NCBI GenBank assembly: GCA_019746135.1
Contig: JAIESI010000307.1
Location: 1-56,905, forward strand
From: Xanthobacteraceae bacterium
Lineage (GTDB): Bacteria > Pseudomonadota > Alphaproteobacteria > Rhizobiales > Xanthobacteraceae
Length of the DNA: 56,905 nucleotides
Direction: 5' to 3'
Positions 24,856 through 32,726 of the stretch are shown here, piece after piece. The translations under genes and the position numbers were made by a program. The notes beneath the pieces are model-generated. The model did not search any database and was not told the origin of the DNA. It worked only from the letters and a program-made list of their open reading frames with translations. Position 1 is the first letter of the stretch, and every line of letters starts with the position of its first letter.

Positions 24856-25203
24856 ATGATCACGGCAATCGTTCGCTACAAGCTTCCCGCCACCATCGGC
24901 CGCAAGGAGTGTCTCGCGCACTTCCACAAGATCGCGCCCGGCTTCGTCAGCCAGAAGGGGCTGATCCGCAAGCAGTTCATCTGGGGCGAGAACGGCATCG
25001 CCGGCGGCGTCTATCAATGGGAGACGCTCGCCGACGCGAAGGAGTTCTATCAGGGCCCTTGGCTCGACGGCATCCTTTCGCGTTACGGCAGCTATCCGGA
25101 AATCGAATACTTCACGACGTTCGCGGTCGCGCAAAATCCCGGCGGCGAGGTGATCTACACCGAGCCGCCGGTCGAACCGGTGGCCAAGGCCGCGGCGGCC
25201 TAG
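24856..25203 (+). CDS. Small dimeric alpha-beta-barrel monooxygenase-like protein (YdhR type)
   Basis: This 115-residue protein has the ferredoxin-like dimeric barrel fold of YdhR/antibiotic-biosynthesis-monooxygenase proteins: ITAIVRYKLPATIGRKECLAHF, GLIRKQFIWGENGIAGGVYQWE, DAKEFYQGPWLDGI and PEIEYFTTFAVAQNP. Members either act as cofactor-free oxygenases or as accessory proteins for aromatic degradation. The AGGAG-like box ahead of the ATG and the same-strand position after the reductase suggest an operon. The Ala-rich tail is specific to this copy. No catalytic residue set can be claimed with certainty. Confidence 0.8.
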   Translation: MITAIVRYKLPATIGRKECLAHFHKIAPGFVSQKGLIRKQFIWGENGIAGGVYQWETLADAKEFYQGPWLDGILSRYGSYPEIEYFTTFAVAQNPGGEVIYTEPPVEPVAKAAAA

Positions 25204-25324
25204 CCGCAGCCCTGCCGCCTCGCGCGCCGAACCGGCCGCGACGATCTGTATCGGCGGGAGCCGTTGCGTGAAGGATGCGCGCCACCGATCGTCGGTGGCG
25301 CGGGAAGAGAGTGGACGAGGGATC

Positions 25325-26296
25325 ATGACGGGCATTCTGCGGGCGCTGCTCTTTGCAGCCATTCTGGGCATCGCGGGCGAGGCGCACGCGCAAAGCTGGC
25401 CCACGCGGCCGGTCAAGCTCATCGTGCCGACCGGTGCCGGGCACGCCGTCGACATCATGGCCCGGATGCTTGCCACCGGCGTGTCGCAGACGCTGGGGCA
25501 AACGGTCGTTGTCGAGAACATGCCGGGCGCGTCGGGATTTCTCGGCGCGCAGACGACCGCGCGCGCCGAGCCCGACGGCCATACGTTCTTGTTCGCGCCG
25601 GCGTCGCTGCTGTCCACCAACATGTATCTGTTCAAGTCGCTGCCGTACGATCCGACCAAGGACTTCGCCGCGGTCGCGCTGGTCTGCGACAAGGGGCCGA
25701 TGGTGGTGACGGTCAATCCGGATCTGCCGGTGAAGACGGTCCCGGAGCTCATTGCCTACGGCAAGGCCAATCCCGGCAAGCTGTCCTACGCGGTCGACGC
25801 CACCAGCGGCTTCGGTGTCGCGACCGGCCGGCTGCTGAACAAGCGCGGTCAGATCGGCATGGTCGAGATACCCTACCGTTCCAGCCCGCAGATGGCGCAG
25901 GACACGATGGCCGGCAACGTCCAGTTGATGGTCGGCTCGATGCCGCCGGTCGCGGGCGCGGTGAAGGCCGGCAAGCTTCGCTGGATCGCCGTCAGCTCCG
26001 AGCAGCGTTTCCCCGGCCACGACGATCTTCCCACCATTGCCGAGACAATGCCGGGCTTCCGCGTCGACGGTTGGTTCGTGGTCGTGGGCCCGGCCGGGAC
26101 ACCCGCGCCGATCCTGCAGAAGTTCAATCGCGAGATCGACGCGGTCGTCAAGTCGCAGGAGCTCCGCACGCGCGCGCTGGCCTTCGGTCTTGGCGTGAGC
26201 GACGCGGGCACGCCGGAATCGACGCAGGCCTTCATCCGCGGCGAGCAGGAGCGCTGGCGCAATCTGGTGACCGAGCTCGGCATGGAGGCCCAGTAG
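25325..26296 (+). CDS. Bug/TctC-family substrate-binding protein, paralogue of the copy at 31.7 kb
   Basis: This 323-residue protein has the leader TGILRALLFAAILGIAGEAHA and mature start QSWPTRPVKLIVPTGAGHAVDIMAR. Its first loop (TGAGHAVD) lacks the second Gly of most Bug proteins. Blocks VKTVPELIAYGKANPGKLS, PYRSSPQMAQD and DGWFVVVGPAGTP recur almost word for word in the minus-strand Bug gene at 31720-32709, and the two match each other more closely than any other pair here. An in-frame GTG at 25268 would bury the leader, so the ATG at 25325 with GAGGGATC upstream is preferred. The gene's 3' end meets the flagellin gene. Confidence 0.92.
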   Translation: MTGILRALLFAAILGIAGEAHAQSWPTRPVKLIVPTGAGHAVDIMARMLATGVSQTLGQTVVVENMPGASGFLGAQTTARAEPDGHTFLFAPASLLSTNMYLFKSLPYDPTKDFAAVALVCDKGPMVVTVNPDLPVKTVPELIAYGKANPGKLSYAVDATSGFGVATGRLLNKRGQIGMVEIPYRSSPQMAQDTMAGNVQLMVGSMPPVAGAVKAGKLRWIAVSSEQRFPGHDDLPTIAETMPGFRVDGWFVVVGPAGTPAPILQKFNREIDAVVKSQELRTRALAFGLGVSDAGTPESTQAFIRGEQERWRNLVTELGMEAQ

Positions 26297-26306
26297 GGGC
26301 GTTTCG

Positions 26307-27788
26307 TCACTGGAACAGCCTCAGCACCCCCCGTGCGCCGATCGATGACAGCGACAGCGCGGTCGCCGACAGCGCCTGGCGGGTTTGCAGCGCGAGAAGA
26401 TTGGCGCCCTCCTCGTTGGCGTCGGCGAGCACGAGGTCGTCGGCGCCGGCTTTGAGTGTTTCGGCCATCGCCCTGGTGAAGTCCTGCCGCGTCTGCAGGA
26501 TCGCGAGGCTGGCGCCGAACCGTGCGGCTTGCGCGCGCAGCGAGGCGAGCGCCGCATCCAGGTCGCCGACGATATCGTCGATGGCGGGGTCGGACTGAAA
26601 GTCCTCACCCGCCGGCGCCGCGAGACCCAGCCCGGTGGCGTCGAGCGACGCGCCTGCGATCGACAGCGTGCTGCTGCCGTTCCCGTTGAACGTCGCCGTG
26701 AGACTGCCGCCGGAGAGCAGATTGATGCCGTTGTAGAACGAGTCGAGCGCGAGCGTATCGATCTGCTGCAACAGGATATTGTACTGCGCCTGGTAACCCG
26801 CACGGCTTGGATCGGGCGTCGGCGTGTTCACCGTGCCGTACTCGACGCTGCTCGGCGCCATGCCGAACACCGCCAGCGCCGATCCGCTGGTGATCAGCGA
26901 GTTTTGCACGCCGGCCGTCGCGGGGACGCCGAGCGAAAGGTTCGCGCCGGTCGTCCACGCGTTGACCCCAGTGCTTGCGAGGGCGGACTGGAGCTCGTCG
27001 AGCGTGGACACCTGACCGGCGCCGGTTCCGAAATTGATGGTCTTTGCGCCTCCTCCTGATTGAACGGTAAGCGATGTGCCGGCAAGGCCCGGCATGGCCT
27101 GCAGCAGATTGGTCGACGTCCCGCTCTGGCCGGCGATGCCCAGCGCGGTCGCGGCGGCCGTGTTCAGCACCTGGAAGCTCACGTCGGTGCTGTCCGCGGT
27201 GAGCTCGAGGAATTTTCCGGTGGCGTCGAGCGAGGCCGTGATCCGGCTGTTGAGGCCGGCGGTGTTGTTGATGCGCGAGATGATCGCGTTGATGCCCTCC
27301 GGCGTGGGCGATATTGCCGAATTCACGGTGTAGACCGTCGCGCCCACCTGGATCTGCAGTCCGTCGACGTCGGCGGTGAATCCGCCCGATGTGTCGACGT
27401 TGCCGGTGACGGCCCCTGCGGTCTCGCCGCTGATATCGGCCGTGCCGGTCACCTCGATCGCGTCGTAGGTGGTCATCGGATGCTCGGCCTGGCGCGCCTG
27501 CTGGGCGAGGGACCTGGCGGACTGGACGAGCTTGCTGAGCGCACTGATGCCCTGCGTGACGGTCTTCACCGTCTGCTGGGCCTGGGCGACGTTGTCGAGG
27601 AGCACATTGAGTTCGCTTGCGCGCGCGGCGAGCGACTGGGCGGTGAAGAAGCTCGTGGGGTTGTCGAGCGCGGAGGTGATGCGCTGGCCGGTCGCCAAAC
27701 GCGTCTGGATCGCGCTCGTGCGCGCCGCCGTCGCTTGCAGCGATAGCAGTGTCGACCGGATGCCCGGCGACAACGTGACCCCAGACAT
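26307..27788 (-). CDS. Flagellin (Bradyrhizobium-type)
   Basis: This 493-residue flagellar filament subunit has the conserved D0/D1 helices at both ends: TLSPGIRSTLLSLQATAART with TRLATGQRITSALDNPTSFF at the N-terminus, and ILQTRQDFTRAMAETLKAGA with LADANEEGANLLALQTRQ at the C-terminus. The variable middle is Thr/Gly/Ala-rich and resembles the DUF1522-type insert of rhizobial flagellins. The ATG at 27788 opens the N-terminal helix; GGGGGCG lies just upstream. It is a lone flagellin: no hook, basal-body, fliS-like or flbT/flaF genes are adjacent. Export by the flagellar type III system is expected, without a cleaved signal. Confidence 0.93.
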   Translation of the reverse strand: MSGVTLSPGIRSTLLSLQATAARTSAIQTRLATGQRITSALDNPTSFFTAQSLAARASELNVLLDNVAQAQQTVKTVTQGISALSKLVQSARSLAQQARQAEHPMTTYDAIEVTGTADISGETAGAVTGNVDTSGGFTADVDGLQIQVGATVYTVNSAISPTPEGINAIISRINNTAGLNSRITASLDATGKFLELTADSTDVSFQVLNTAAATALGIAGQSGTSTNLLQAMPGLAGTSLTVQSGGGAKTINFGTGAGQVSTLDELQSALASTGVNAWTTGANLSLGVPATAGVQNSLITSGSALAVFGMAPSSVEYGTVNTPTPDPSRAGYQAQYNILLQQIDTLALDSFYNGINLLSGGSLTATFNGNGSSTLSIAGASLDATGLGLAAPAGEDFQSDPAIDDIVGDLDAALASLRAQAARFGASLAILQTRQDFTRAMAETLKAGADDLVLADANEEGANLLALQTRQALSATALSLSSIGARGVLRLFQ

Positions 27789-27984
27789 GAAGCGCCCCCG
27801 CAGCGGAATGTCTAGAAATTCCGGACCAAGGGCGCGTGAATCGATGCGGCCGAGTTGCACGCATGGTTGCGCGCAAGCCGAAGACTTCGATTCAATTTTA
27901 TGGAATTTCCAGCGGCACGTGACCGCTGCGCGAAACGCCCGTCATCGGGACGGTTTGTCCCCGGAGGGTGCCGTCAAGAACGTT

Positions 27985-28037
27985 CCGCGGCCATTCCGGA
28001 TTCACGCGCTGCATGCGCGAGTCCGGAATGGCCGCGG
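27985..28037. terminator. Long perfect hairpin between small membrane peptide and flagellin
   Basis: CCGCGGCCATTCCGGA (27985-28000) pairs perfectly with TCCGGAATGGCCGCGG (28022-28037), and the loop has an inner CGCGC/GCGCG stem around TGCAT. The whole can form a 21-bp stem. It lies 47 bases past the stop of the small gene at 28084-28224 and about 200 bases before the flagellin start, so it could end the small transcript or be a cruciform/protein site. No T-run follows, so it is not a textbook terminator. Confidence 0.5.
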
Positions 28038-28083
28038 CAAACTTGCAGCGGCGGCTGGCCTGTGCCCGGCGGGCCGAGGCCGC

Positions 28084-28224
28084 TCACGTCTTGGCGGTCG
28101 CCTCCGACGAGATCAGTTCGATCTGCGTCTGCGCGGTCGCAGGAACGAACGCGCTCACCATGTACCCAGCCAGCATTCCGAGCAGGAAAATGGCTGCGCC
28201 GCACGCACCCAAAAGTCGGATCAT
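28084..28224 (-). CDS. 46-residue single-pass membrane or secreted peptide
   Basis: The frame reads MIRLLGACGAAIFLLGMLAG, then YMVSAFVPATAQTQIELISS and a short EATAKT tail. A very strong ribosome site (GGGAGGAAGG, six bases before the ATG) and the clean hydrophobic segment (residues 4-24) followed by a polar tail make it a believable gene. It could be a membrane-anchored peptide or, with cleavage at ATAQ, a very small secreted one. I recognise no named family. It is divergent from the chemoreceptor gene, with 399 bases between the starts, and upstream of the flagellin gene on the same strand. Confidence 0.65.
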   Translation of the reverse strand: MIRLLGACGAAIFLLGMLAGYMVSAFVPATAQTQIELISSEATAKT

Positions 28225-28623
28225 TGGACCTTCCTCCCTTGATGCGGGACGGGATAGGCGCCCGGGATTAAAGTCCGGTTCCGCATCCGGGGACGGATCG
28301 TGAAATTGCGGCGACTGGTGAACGAAACGCTGCTGCGGTGACCGGGCAGGTGCGGAATCGCGCGCCGCGCCTTGGATCGCACCGAATGTGGCGGTCCGTT
28401 AATGACTTTTTAGGACTGTTAATTAACACTCCCCTAACCATCACCGCGGTGGGGAAATGCCATGCGTTCCAAGTCTCTGGTGCTCGCCATCAGGCGCTCG
28501 AGCGAGTGGCGCTGGTCGTCGGTGCGACGGGTCATGCGGGCTGGGACGACGGGCGACATGACTTCGCTGGAATGGGAATGCCGAAAGTGAAGAGCAAAGC
28601 GCCTTCCTGCTTCTGGGGGATTG
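28225..28623. promoter_or_regulatory. Divergent region upstream of the chemoreceptor gene
   Basis: These 399 bases contain no gene I can support. An AT-rich block at 28397-28441 includes TTAATTAAC (28419-28427) and CTAACCAT (28434-28441), which resemble CtrA-type half sites (TTAA/TTAACCAT) found before motility genes in Alphaproteobacteria. The match is suggestive only. A 42-codon frame from 28462 is discussed among the rejected items. Confidence 0.4.
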
Positions 28624-31600
28624 ATGTTCGAGCGCCGCAAGCAACGCGATTCAAAGGCTGATGCAGCAACGCCGGCCGGCAAGGCCGCCAAATCCATCCG
28701 CTTCGGCGTAAGAGGCAAGCTGCAGAGCGCGTTCGGCGTGGTCGCGCTGATGACGGTCGCGGCCGCCGGCGTCGGCATCGTCTCGTTCTCCGCCACCGAG
28801 CGCGAATTCCAGCGCGTCGCGAGCCACGACGTGCCGATGATGACCGACGCGCTGCGGCTTTCGGTGATGTCCGGCGAAATCTCGGCCGCGGCTGCGCGGT
28901 TCGTCAGCGCCCGCACCGCCGAGGAGCAGCGCGCCATCGCCAACATGCTGACGAGCCGCAACCGCGACCTCGTCGCGATCATGAACCGGCTGCGCGAGAG
29001 CCAGAAGGACAACCAGTCGTTCGGCGCGGTCGAGGGCGCGGCGCAGCGCCTCGAGCAGAACCTCAAGGCGCTGGAGAAGGCGATCATCGAGCGCACCGAT
29101 CTGCGCACCAGGCTGGAGGTCAGGCAGGCGGGCGTGCATAGGCAGCACGCCTCGATCACCGACAAGATCGCCCCGCTGGTCGACGATTCCTATGTCGAGG
29201 TGGTTGCGGCGGCCGAGGACGTCGGCAAGGTCGGCGACAAGACGATCCGTTCCTTCATCAACGGCGGGCTGCAGCGGATGCAGGCCGCCCTCGACGCCGG
29301 CGCCGAGATGAATATCGCAACCGGCCTGCTCGCGGCCGCGGCGCTGACCTCCTCGCCGCAGGTGCTGGCGATGCTGGAAGACCGCTACGCCACGTCGGCC
29401 GCGCGCGTCCAGAAATTCCTGACGAAGCTTGCCGAAGAGCCCGAGATCGCCGCGCTGCGGCAACGGATCTTGGCCGTGCAGCAGCTCGCCGATTTCAAGC
29501 CGCCGCCGCAGCCGGCCGAGGGCCAAAGGGATCAAGGGGCCCAAGGGGCCCAAGCGGGCCAAGGGGCCCAAGGGGACCAAGGGGACCAAGAGGGCCAAGG
29601 AGGCCAAGGAGGCCAAGAGGGCCAAGGGGGCCAAGCCGCCGCCGAGCGGCCGGATGAGACCGACCGGCTGAACAAGATCTTCCGGGCCCACGAGTCGTTC
29701 GCGCAGATCCTGATCAAGCTCGTCGACGACCTCAACTTCAACCTGGCCTCCGGCGGCGAGGACGCCATCAAGATCTCGAACGGCCTGCTCAAGACGCTGG
29801 CGGGGGCGCAGATCTCCGCCCTGCGCGACACGCTGCAGACCGCGGCGCAGACGCATCTCCTGACCAGCCTGATCAGCGAGGCGGCGGTCGCGAAAGATCA
29901 GACGCGCCTGGTTTCGACCCGGGAGCGCTTCACGGCGGCGGCAGAGGCCGCGAAGAAAGTTGCCGGCACGCTCAACCAGGACGAGATCGCGAAGGCGATC
30001 GACAATCTGATCGTGCTCGGCGGCGCCGCCGACGGCATCTTCGCCCTGCGCGGCCAGGAATTGCAGGCCGACCTGGTCGCGAGCCGGGCGGTTTCCGACA
30101 ACGCGGCAATCCAGCGCGACCTCGACAAGGCCGTGGCCGGCCTGGTGTCGATCGCCGAAAGCAGCATGAAGCAGAACGAGTCGCGGCTGTTCGAGAGCCT
30201 CGGCCACAACCGCAATGTGCTCCTGATCGTCGCGATCGTCAGCATCCTCGCTGCCGGCGGCATCGGCGTGTTCTACGTGCAGCGCAAGCTGGTCAAGCCG
30301 CTCACCGCGATCGACGACAGCATGCGCCGCCTGTCCTCGGGCGAGACCGAGCTGGCGCTGCCGAATGTGCGCGCCAACGACGAGATCGCGTCGATGACCC
30401 GGGCGGTCGTCGTGTTCCGGGATGCCGCTCTCGAACGCGAGCGGCTGGAGCGGCAGGCCGAGGAGCAGCGCGCGCTCGCCGACGAGCAACGCAACCGGGC
30501 CAATGCGGAGCGGGCCCGCACCGAAGAAGAGCGGCGCAAGAACGCCGAGCTTCAGGCGCAGGCGGCGCAGGAACAGGCCCGCGTGATCGGCAATCTGGCG
30601 AACGGCCTGCAGCGGCTCTCCGAAGGCGATCTGGTGTTTCGGCTCGACGCGGCGGCGTTCGGCTCGTACCGGCAGATTTCCGAAGACTTCAACCGCATGG
30701 CCGAGCGGGTCGCCGCCAGCATGTCGGTGATCGCGACCTCGACGCGCGAGGTGACGAACAGCGCCACTGAAATCTCGGAAGCCACCACCGACCTGTCGCA
30801 GCGCACCGAGGAGCAGGCGGCAAGCCTCGAGCAGACGTCCGCGTCGATGGAAGAGATTTCCAAGACCGTCAAGGCCAACTCGGAGCACGCCCAGCACGCC
30901 AACGAGCTTGCCACGAACACAAACGAGGTCGCGACGCGCAGCGGCGAGGTCGTGGCGCAGGCCGTCGAGGCGATGTCGCGGATCGAGGGCTCGTCGAGGA
31001 AGATCGCCGACATCATCAGCGTGATCGACGAGATCGCCCGCCAGACCAACCTGCTGGCGCTCAATGCCGCAGTCGAGGCCGCGCGGGCGGGCGATGCCGG
31101 CCGCGGCTTCGCGGTGGTCGCCTCCGAGGTGCGCAGCCTCGCGCAGCGGTCCTCGCAGGCCGCGAAAGACATCAAGGACCTGATCACCAACTCCGGCACT
31201 CAGGTCCAGGAGGGCGTCGAGCTGGTCAACCGTGCCGGCCAGTCGCTCGGCGAGATCGTCGCCTCGATCAAGAGCGTGGCGGACATCGTCTCGGATATCG
31301 CCAGAGCCAGCACCGAGCAGGCCGAGGGCATCGACCAGGTCAACAAGGCGCTGGCGCAGATGGACGAGGTCACGCAGCAGAACTCGGCGCTGGTCGAAGA
31401 GAATGCCGCCACCGCCAAGTCGCTGGAGCAGCAGGCCGCGGCGATGAGCGAGCAGGTCGGCACCTTCAAGCTCGCCGCCAATGACTATGCCGCGCCGCCG
31501 CAGGAGCCGGCCGCGGCTGCTCGCGCGGCAGCGCCGAAGCCCCGTCCTGCGGCCGGCAAACCGCCCGCACCGGCGCATAAGTCCAGTGGCGTCCAGCGCG

Positions 31601-31671
31601 GGCCGGTGGGCCGCATGCATTCGGCGCTCGCGACCGCGCTCAAGGCCGACGAGGACTGGAAGGAATTCTGA
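28624..31671 (+). CDS. Large methyl-accepting chemotaxis protein with Gln-repeat insert and CheR-type tail
   Basis: This 1015-residue chemoreceptor begins with a charged cytoplasmic stretch, then transmembrane helix 1 (about 34-56), a long mostly helical periplasmic region (57-530), helix 2 (about 531-553), two HAMP-like segments (554-610 and about 655-705) and a signalling domain with the conserved hairpin tip near residues 802-838 ([37 protein letters not shown]). The periplasmic region holds a tripeptide array around residues 299-339 (AQG/GQG/DQG units). The protein ends DWKEF, fitting the xWxxF pentapeptide that tethers CheR/CheB. The start is the ATG at 28624 after GGGGGA. No cheA or cheW lies nearby, so it feeds a distant chemotaxis pathway. 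Confidence 0.93.
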   Translation: MFERRKQRDSKADAATPAGKAAKSIRFGVRGKLQSAFGVVALMTVAAAGVGIVSFSATEREFQRVASHDVPMMTDALRLSVMSGEISAAAARFVSARTAEEQRAIANMLTSRNRDLVAIMNRLRESQKDNQSFGAVEGAAQRLEQNLKALEKAIIERTDLRTRLEVRQAGVHRQHASITDKIAPLVDDSYVEVVAAAEDVGKVGDKTIRSFINGGLQRMQAALDAGAEMNIATGLLAAAALTSSPQVLAMLEDRYATSAARVQKFLTKLAEEPEIAALRQRILAVQQLADFKPPPQPAEGQRDQGAQGAQAGQGAQGDQGDQEGQGGQGGQEGQGGQAAAERPDETDRLNKIFRAHESFAQILIKLVDDLNFNLASGGEDAIKISNGLLKTLAGAQISALRDTLQTAAQTHLLTSLISEAAVAKDQTRLVSTRERFTAAAEAAKKVAGTLNQDEIAKAIDNLIVLGGAADGIFALRGQELQADLVASRAVSDNAAIQRDLDKAVAGLVSIAESSMKQNESRLFESLGHNRNVLLIVAIVSILAAGGIGVFYVQRKLVKPLTAIDDSMRRLSSGETELALPNVRANDEIASMTRAVVVFRDAALERERLERQAEEQRALADEQRNRANAERARTEEERRKNAELQAQAAQEQARVIGNLANGLQRLSEGDLVFRLDAAAFGSYRQISEDFNRMAERVAASMSVIATSTREVTNSATEISEATTDLSQRTEEQAASLEQTSASMEEISKTVKANSEHAQHANELATNTNEVATRSGEVVAQAVEAMSRIEGSSRKIADIISVIDEIARQTNLLALNAAVEAARAGDAGRGFAVVASEVRSLAQRSSQAAKDIKDLITNSGTQVQEGVELVNRAGQSLGEIVASIKSVADIVSDIARASTEQAEGIDQVNKALAQMDEVTQQNSALVEENAATAKSLEQQAAAMSEQVGTFKLAANDYAAPPQEPAAAARAAAPKPRPAAGKPPAPAHKSSGVQRGPVGRMHSALATALKADEDWKEF
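29518..29640 (+). repeat. 9-bp in-frame microsatellite inside the chemoreceptor
   Basis: About thirteen units of a degenerate 9-mer related to GGGGCCAAG run in frame, giving tripeptides in which Gln recurs at every third position ([15 protein letters not shown] and so on). Changes in unit number would keep the reading frame. The surrounding sensor domain has ordinary composition, so the array stands out sharply. Confidence 0.9.
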
Positions 31672-31682
31672 GTCGCAAAAGG

Positions 31683-31708
31683 GCGCCGGCCCCGGCCTGT
31701 TCCGGCGC
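31683..31708. terminator. GC-rich hairpin between convergent chemoreceptor and Bug genes
   Basis: GCGCCGG (31683-31689) can pair with CCGGCGC (31702-31708) in the 48-bp gap between two 3' ends. There is no T-run, so bidirectional termination here is only a possibility. Confidence 0.3.
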
Positions 31709-31719
31709 GGGTCCTGTGT

Positions 31720-32709
31720 CTATTGCGGCTCGATCTTCAGCTCCACCGCCAGCGCCCGCCATTTCTCCTGTTCGCGGGCGATGAATTCGCCGGTCGATTG
31801 CGGGGTGCCTGCGCCGCTGCTGGCAAGGCCGAAGCCGGTGAGGCGCTCCCTGATCTGGTCGCCCTTCAGGAACTCGCCGATCTCGCGGTTCATCCGCTGC
31901 ACCACGTCAGCCGGCGTGCCGGTGGGCGCGACCACGACGAACCAGCCGTCCATGTTCACGCCCGGCACGGTCTCGTTGATCGCCGGCAGATCCGGCAGGG
32001 GCGGAAAGCGCTTGGTCGAGCTGATGGCGAGCCGGCGGACCTTGCCGGCCTGCACCATGGCGTTCGACGCCGCCATCGAGCTGATCAGCACCGGCACCGT
32101 GCCCGCGGCGACGTCCTGCAGCATCTGCGCCGCCGAGCGATACGGCACCTCGACCAGCCCAAGCTCGGCACGCTTGTTGAACAGGCGCGCGGCAAAGGGT
32201 GCCGCTCCGGCCGTCACGTCGACCGCATAGGACAGCTTGCCTGGATTGGCCTTGGCGTAGGCGATCAGCTCCGCAACCGTCTTCACCGGCATGTCGGCGT
32301 TGACCGAAAGGATCTGCGGGCCGAAATCGACCACCATCGCGACCGGCGTGAAATCGCGCGCCGGGTCGTAGGGGATCGATTTGAAGGTCACCGGGTTGGT
32401 CGCCATCCCCGACGTGTTGGTGAACAAGAACGTGTAGCCGTCGGCCGGAGCGCGCGCCGCGGTCTGATGCGCGACCAGACCCGATGCGCCGCCGAGGTTC
32501 TCGACCACGACCGGCTGGCCAAGGCCGCGCGACACGCCTTCCGCCATCAGCCGCGCCATCACGTCGGTCGCCGCGCCCGGACCGGTCGGCACGATGATCT
32601 TGACCGGACGGTTGGGCCAGCTCTGCGCGTGGGCTGTGCCGGCGACAGCCAGGCCGGCAAAGACGGTAAAGACGGCTGCGCAATGCGCGGCCCGGGTCGC
32701 GAACCTCAT
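31720..32709 (-). CDS. Bug/TctC-family substrate-binding protein, paralogue of the copy at 25.3 kb
   Basis: This 329-residue protein has the leader AAVFTVFAGLAVAGTAHA and mature start QSWPNRPVKIIVPTGPGAATDVMARL. Shared blocks with the plus-strand Bug gene at 25325 include PVKTVAELIAYAKANPGKLS, VEVPYRSAAQM and DGWFVVVAPTGTP, so the two arose by duplication. The longer frame upstream has no family sequence; the ATG at 32709 follows AGAGGGAAAAG. Only 17 bases separate its start from the stop of the DUF2939 gene upstream, so those two genes may be co-transcribed. The ligand loop TGPGAATD differs from its paralogue (TGAGHAVD), suggesting a shifted ligand. Confidence 0.93.
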   Translation of the reverse strand: MRFATRAAHCAAVFTVFAGLAVAGTAHAQSWPNRPVKIIVPTGPGAATDVMARLMAEGVSRGLGQPVVVENLGGASGLVAHQTAARAPADGYTFLFTNTSGMATNPVTFKSIPYDPARDFTPVAMVVDFGPQILSVNADMPVKTVAELIAYAKANPGKLSYAVDVTAGAAPFAARLFNKRAELGLVEVPYRSAAQMLQDVAAGTVPVLISSMAASNAMVQAGKVRRLAISSTKRFPPLPDLPAINETVPGVNMDGWFVVVAPTGTPADVVQRMNREIGEFLKGDQIRERLTGFGLASSGAGTPQSTGEFIAREQEKWRALAVELKIEPQ

Positions 32710-32726
32710 TTGCTTTTCCCTCTCGA

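Noticed and set aside
28462..28590. 42-codon frame starting MRSKSLVLA, reminiscent of the CpaB pilus-assembly N-terminus
   Set aside because: Resemblance is limited to eight residues; the rest is basic and unrelated, and no pilus genes are nearby.
28651..31620. 989-codon open frame antisense to the chemoreceptor gene
   Set aside because: It follows the codon pattern of the real gene on the other strand and lacks any recognisable domain.
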